Below, in pieces: positions 5,141 through 8,537 of a stretch of 8,537 bases of DNA. Both the position numbers and the translations under genes were made by a program. The notes beneath the pieces are model-generated. The model was not told the DNA's origin. It made no database searches and worked only from the letters and a program-made list of their open reading frames with translations. Source of the DNA: an uncultured Clostridia bacterium (GTDB lineage: Bacteria; Bacillota; Clostridia; UBA1381); assembly GCA_934454745.1 (NCBI GenBank), contig CAKSGP010000041.1, positions 1-8,537 on the forward strand. The letters run 5' to 3'. Positions within the stretch are counted from its first letter, which is position 1. The number at the start of each line of letters is the position of its first letter.

Positions 5141-7036
5141 ATGGATAAAACAAAAGGAATGTTTGGAATAACAGAATTTCAGACATATCTTTTTAACATA
5201 GGCGAAAATTTTAAGAGCTACGAGTTTTTAGGCTGTCATAGAATGAACAATATTTATAGATTTGCTGTCTGGGCACCAAATGCCAAATCCGTAAAAATTG
5301 CTTGCGAGAAAAATTTATGGCAGGGTGACGGAATGGAGCTTACAAAAATTGCAAGCTCAGGTGTTTGGGCAGGAGAGTTTTCCGATATAAAAGAAGGGGA
5401 GCTTTATAAATATGCAATAACTGCACCTGATGATACTGTGTATCTTCGTTCGGACCCTTATGCAAGATTATGCGAGCTAAGGCCGGGAACGGCGTCTGTT
5501 GTATATGACGGAGATGATTTTGAATGGACAGATAAAAAATGGCTTGAAGGCAGAAAAAATACAGATGCAGTTCATTCTCCAATGAATATTTATGAGTGCA
5601 ATGCAGGATCCTGGAAAACACATTCTGACGGAAGCTTTTATAACTATGAGGAGCTTGCAGATGAGCTTATTCCGTATCTTATGGATATGGGATATACACA
5701 CGTGGAATTTATGCCTCTGACGGAATATCCCTTTGATGGGTCCTGGGGCTATCAGGTTACCGGCTATTTTGCTGCAACCTCACGTTATGGTACGCCAAAG
5801 CAGTTAAAAACTCTCATAGACAAATGCCACGCCGCAGGGATAAGCGTTATAATGGATTGGGTACCGGCACACTTCCCCCGTGACGGACACGGCTTGCGTA
5901 TGTTTGACGGAACACCATGCTATGAATATGCAGACTGGCGTGAGGGCGAGCATAAAGACTGGGGAACGATGGTATTTGATTTTGCAAAGGGTGAGGTAAT
6001 ATCTTTCCTGACCTCCTCAGCATATTTCTGGGCAGAGGAATACCATATAGACGGACTCCGTGTAGATGCAGTATCCTCTATGCTCTATCGTGACTATTCA
6101 AGAAATGACGGCGAATGGGTTGCAAATAAATTTGGAGATAACAGAAACCTCGAAGCCATTGATTTATTAAGAAATGTAAACCGTACACTTTGTACGGAAA
6201 AACCGGGATTTTTGATGATTGCAGAGGAATCTACAGCCTGGCCTTTGGTAACGGCACCGCCTGATGACGGAGGTCTTGGCTTTAATTTCAAGTGGAATAT
6301 GGGTTGGATGAACGATACACTCAGATATGCTTCAATGGACCCCTACTTTAGAAAAGACAATCATTCTCTGTTAACATTTTTGATGTTTTATGCGTTCTCG
6401 GAGAACTTTATACTTCCATTGTCACATGATGAGGTTGTACACGGCAAAAAGTCGCTTATTGACAAGATGTTCGGTGATTATAAGCAGAAGTTTGATGCGT
6501 ATAAGACATTTCTCACCTATTATATGACAATACCAGGGAAAAAGCTTATGTTTATGGGCGGAGAGATTGGACAGTTCTTGGAATGGCGGTTTGATGAGGA
6601 GCTTGAATGGAACGTACTTGAGCTTGATGAACATAAGAAGCTTCACGATTACGTAAAGACGCTTAATCATTTATATAAAGAGAATAAGGCATTGTGGGAG
6701 CTTGAACAGAGCTGGGACGGCTTTAACTGGATAAATGATGCGGATATGGAAAATTCAGTTATTTCATATATGCGTAAGGGCAAAGAGAAAGAGGATTTAC
6801 TTATTGTTGCGGCAAACTTTACTGCACTTGACAGATACACTTATAAGCTGGGCGTACCATACCCCGGAGATTATGAGGTTATCCTACATTCCAATTCTAC
6901 GGAGTTTGGCGGTACAAGACGTATAAATAAAATGAGATACACGGCGAAAAAGCAGGGATTCGGAAATATGGATTATACTTTGAGTGTTCCCATTGACGGC
7001 AATAGTGCAATGATAATTAAAAGAAAAGAAAAATAA
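5141..7036 (+). CDS. glgB: 1,4-alpha-glucan branching enzyme GlgB
   Basis: This cytoplasmic enzyme cuts an alpha-1,4 glucan chain and rejoins the piece through an alpha-1,6 bond, branching glycogen. An N-terminal carbohydrate-binding (CBM48-like) domain covers about residues 20-120, with the FAVWAPNAKSV signature at 41-51. The GH13 barrel follows: EFMPLTEYPFDGSWGYQVTG (189-208), region I DWVPAHF (239-245), region II GLRVDAV with nucleophile D309, region III AEES (361-364, acid/base Glu), and region IV LSHDEVVHGK (427-436) with D430. The C-terminal beta domain runs from about 530 to 631. The complete catalytic set predicts activity. At 631 residues it is on the short side, lacking the extra N-terminal domain of the E. 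coli enzyme. ATG 5141 has AGAGGGG (5126-5132) 8 bases upstream. It is first in the operon, 16 bases before glgC. Confidence 0.97.
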   Translation: MDKTKGMFGITEFQTYLFNIGENFKSYEFLGCHRMNNIYRFAVWAPNAKSVKIACEKNLWQGDGMELTKIASSGVWAGEFSDIKEGELYKYAITAPDDTVYLRSDPYARLCELRPGTASVVYDGDDFEWTDKKWLEGRKNTDAVHSPMNIYECNAGSWKTHSDGSFYNYEELADELIPYLMDMGYTHVEFMPLTEYPFDGSWGYQVTGYFAATSRYGTPKQLKTLIDKCHAAGISVIMDWVPAHFPRDGHGLRMFDGTPCYEYADWREGEHKDWGTMVFDFAKGEVISFLTSSAYFWAEEYHIDGLRVDAVSSMLYRDYSRNDGEWVANKFGDNRNLEAIDLLRNVNRTLCTEKPGFLMIAEESTAWPLVTAPPDDGGLGFNFKWNMGWMNDTLRYASMDPYFRKDNHSLLTFLMFYAFSENFILPLSHDEVVHGKKSLIDKMFGDYKQKFDAYKTFLTYYMTIPGKKLMFMGGEIGQFLEWRFDEELEWNVLELDEHKKLHDYVKTLNHLYKENKALWELEQSWDGFNWINDADMENSVISYMRKGKEKEDLLIVAANFTALDRYTYKLGVPYPGDYEVILHSNSTEFGGTRRINKMRYTAKKQGFGNMDYTLSVPIDGNSAMIIKRKEK

Positions 7037-7052
7037 AACAGGAGATGATATT

Positions 7053-8261
7053 ATGGTATCGAAACAATGTGTAGCAATGATACTTGCAGGTGGCCAGGGC
7101 TCAAGACTTGGAGCTTTAACAAAGAATGTGGCAAAGCCTGCCGTACCATTTGGAGGAAAGTACAGGATTATTGATTTTCCACTGTCAAACTGTGTACACT
7201 CAGGAATAGATACGGTAGGTGTGCTTACCCAGTATCAGCCTTTGGAGTTAAACACGTATATCGGAAACGGTAATGCCTGGGATCTGGACCGTTCAATGGG
7301 CGGAGTATATGTTTTGCCGCCGTACCAAAGTGCTGCATCGGGAGAGTGGTATAAAGGTACTGCAAACGCAATATATCAGAACATAGGATTTATGGAAGGC
7401 TTTAATCCTGAACATATATTAATTCTTTCCGGCGACCATATATACAAAATGCATTACGGAAAAATGCTTGAGGCGCATATTGCAAATGATGCTGCAACAA
7501 CCATTGCCGTTATGCCTGTTGATTGGGAGGAAGCAAGAAGATTTGGTATAATGAGCACAGATACGGATGGCTTTATAACAGAATTTGAGGAAAAACCTCA
7601 GAATCCAAAGAGCAATCTTGCATCAATGGGCGTATACTTATTCAAATATGATGTTCTGAAAAAATACCTGACAGATGATGTGCGTGACCCTAACTCTGAA
7701 AACGATTTCGGTAAGAATATTATCCCTAAAATGCTTGAGGACGGCGAAAAAATGCTTGCATACAGATTTGAGGGATACTGGAAGGACGTTGGTACAATCC
7801 AGTCACTCTGGGAGGCAAATATGGACTTGATTGATAATCCGCCGAAGTTTGACTTAAACGATAGAAAGTGGGTTATATATTCCAAGAACTACGCATTAAT
7901 GCCCCACTATGCAGGTGATGATGCTAAAATAACGAACTCAACAGTAACTGAAGGCTGTGAAATAAACGGAACGGTAGAACATTCCGTAGTATTTAGCGGA
8001 GTTAAAATAGGCAATGGTGCAGTCATCAAGGATTCTGTAATAATGCCCGGTGCAGTTATTAAAGACAATGCCGTTATAGAAAAATCTGTAATAGGCGTTA
8101 ATGCAGAAATAGGCATAGGTGCAAGAGTTGGCATTAGTCCGGAATCAGAGAATAATAAATATAAATCAAACTATTGTACTCACGGAATAGTGCTTGTAGG
8201 GGACAACGCATCAGTTGCTGATGGCGAGGATATTCCCAGGGGTTCAATGATACAAGCGTAA
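7053..8261 (+). CDS. glgC: Glucose-1-phosphate adenylyltransferase GlgC
   Basis: This enzyme makes ADP-glucose and pyrophosphate from glucose-1-phosphate and ATP, the committed step of bacterial glycogen synthesis, in the cytoplasm. The nucleotidyltransferase domain covers about residues 7-255: LAGGQGSRL (11-19), KPAVPFGGKYRIIDFPLSN (28-46), WYKGTA (99-104), SGDHIYKM with catalytic D128 (126-133), EFEEKP with glucose-1-phosphate-binding K181 (177-182), and YWKDVGT (242-248). A left-handed beta-helix of hexapeptide-like repeats follows (about 290-360). The 402-residue length is normal for Firmicutes. Aligned from memory, the E. coli activator lysine K39 is replaced by N25, consistent with the weak fructose-1,6-bisphosphate response known for Firmicutes GlgC. 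ATG 7053 has GGAGA 9 bases upstream. glgD follows after 26 bases, and the two products probably form a mixed tetramer. Confidence 0.97.
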   Translation: MVSKQCVAMILAGGQGSRLGALTKNVAKPAVPFGGKYRIIDFPLSNCVHSGIDTVGVLTQYQPLELNTYIGNGNAWDLDRSMGGVYVLPPYQSAASGEWYKGTANAIYQNIGFMEGFNPEHILILSGDHIYKMHYGKMLEAHIANDAATTIAVMPVDWEEARRFGIMSTDTDGFITEFEEKPQNPKSNLASMGVYLFKYDVLKKYLTDDVRDPNSENDFGKNIIPKMLEDGEKMLAYRFEGYWKDVGTIQSLWEANMDLIDNPPKFDLNDRKWVIYSKNYALMPHYAGDDAKITNSTVTEGCEINGTVEHSVVFSGVKIGNGAVIKDSVIMPGAVIKDNAVIEKSVIGVNAEIGIGARVGISPESENNKYKSNYCTHGIVLVGDNASVADGEDIPRGSMIQA

Positions 8262-8287
8262 ATCGGGATTGAAAGGAATGAATAATA

Positions 8288-8537
8288 ATGCGAAATGATA
8301 CTATGGGTATTATCCTTACAGGTGACGATAAAATCACACCGTTAACGGATATTCGGGCAAACAGTGCACTCCCGATAGCGGGAAGGTACAGAATTATTGA
8401 CTTTGTTTTGTCAAATATGGCAAATGCAGGAATGATAAATGTGGGTATTGCAACAGAATCAAATTATTCATCGTTGATGGATCATACAAAGTCCGGAAAG
8501 CCTTGGGATCTTGACAGGAAAAATCTGGGCTTACAGC
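8288..8537 (+). CDS. glgD: GlgD, GlgC-like subunit of ADP-glucose pyrophosphorylase (N-terminus only)
   Basis: The first 83 codons are visible before the window ends. The protein is a GlgC paralogue: AGRYRIIDFVLSNMANAG (31-48) aligns with the GlgC FGGKYRIIDFPLSNCVHSG stretch, and PWDLDR (72-77) with AWDLDR. The nucleotide-binding loop is lost: GlgC AGGQGSRL becomes TGDDKITPL (11-19), and the KPA lysine is replaced (N25-S26). This is the known pattern of GlgD, a non-catalytic partner that raises GlgC activity in Bacillus/Geobacillus-type enzymes; its effect here is inferred. ATG 8288 has AAAGGA (8272-8277) 10 bases upstream. It lies 26 bases after glgC and is co-transcribed. Confidence 0.93.
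   Translation, partial: MRNDTMGIILTGDDKITPLTDIRANSALPIAGRYRIIDFVLSNMANAGMINVGIATESNYSSLMDHTKSGKPWDLDRKNLGLQ

Noticed and set aside
1..8537. CRISPR arrays, insertion sequences, tRNA or rRNA
   Set aside because: No regularly spaced repeats, transposase-like frames or tRNA-like cloverleaf segments were seen on either strand.

Overview
The window looks like a chromosomal segment from a low-GC Gram-positive anaerobe, most likely class Clostridia (Lachnospiraceae/Oscillospiraceae type). The reasons are AT-rich coding with strong GGAGG-type ribosome sites, sigma-A promoters with TG-extended -10 boxes, U-tailed intrinsic terminators, and a glycogen operon with the GlgC/GlgD pair typical of Firmicutes. 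The taxon is inferred from protein resemblance and gene order, not from a search.

Layout. Bases 1-57 hold, on the minus strand, the first 19 codons of a lipoprotein gene that runs off the window. Bases 58 to about 371 are an unusually GC-rich gene-free stretch (77% G+C in 121-180). At 372-400 a near-consensus promoter opens a 5' region of about 390 bases. This region is rich in hairpins, appears to be closed by a long-range helix (407-416 with 674-682), and ends in a strong intrinsic terminator (729-760) just before potA. It is either an unidentified small RNA or a regulatory leader of the transporter operon. Bases 796-4725 form a tight three-gene operon for a spermidine/putrescine-type ABC importer: potA (ATPase), potB (permease), and one gene that fuses the second permease (PotC) to the substrate-binding protein (PotD). 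It ends at a textbook terminator (4728-4769).

A gap of about 370 bases follows. It holds two candidate promoters for the glycogen operon; the first has a perfect 7-bp inverted repeat filling its spacer, which suggests a repressor site. Then come glgB (branching enzyme, 5141-7036), glgC (ADP-glucose pyrophosphorylase, 7053-8261) and the start of glgD (8288 to the window edge), closely spaced and co-directional.

How they work together. PotA drives PotB and the PotC half of PotCD, while the PotD half, held on the outer face by an extra membrane helix, delivers polyamine. GlgC (probably with GlgD) makes ADP-glucose, a glycogen synthase outside the window would polymerise it, and GlgB adds the alpha-1,6 branches. 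Nothing here links the two operons functionally. The most unusual points are the structured RNA/leader before potA, the PotC-PotD fusion, and the palindromic glg promoter. No mobile element, CRISPR array, tRNA or rRNA was seen.
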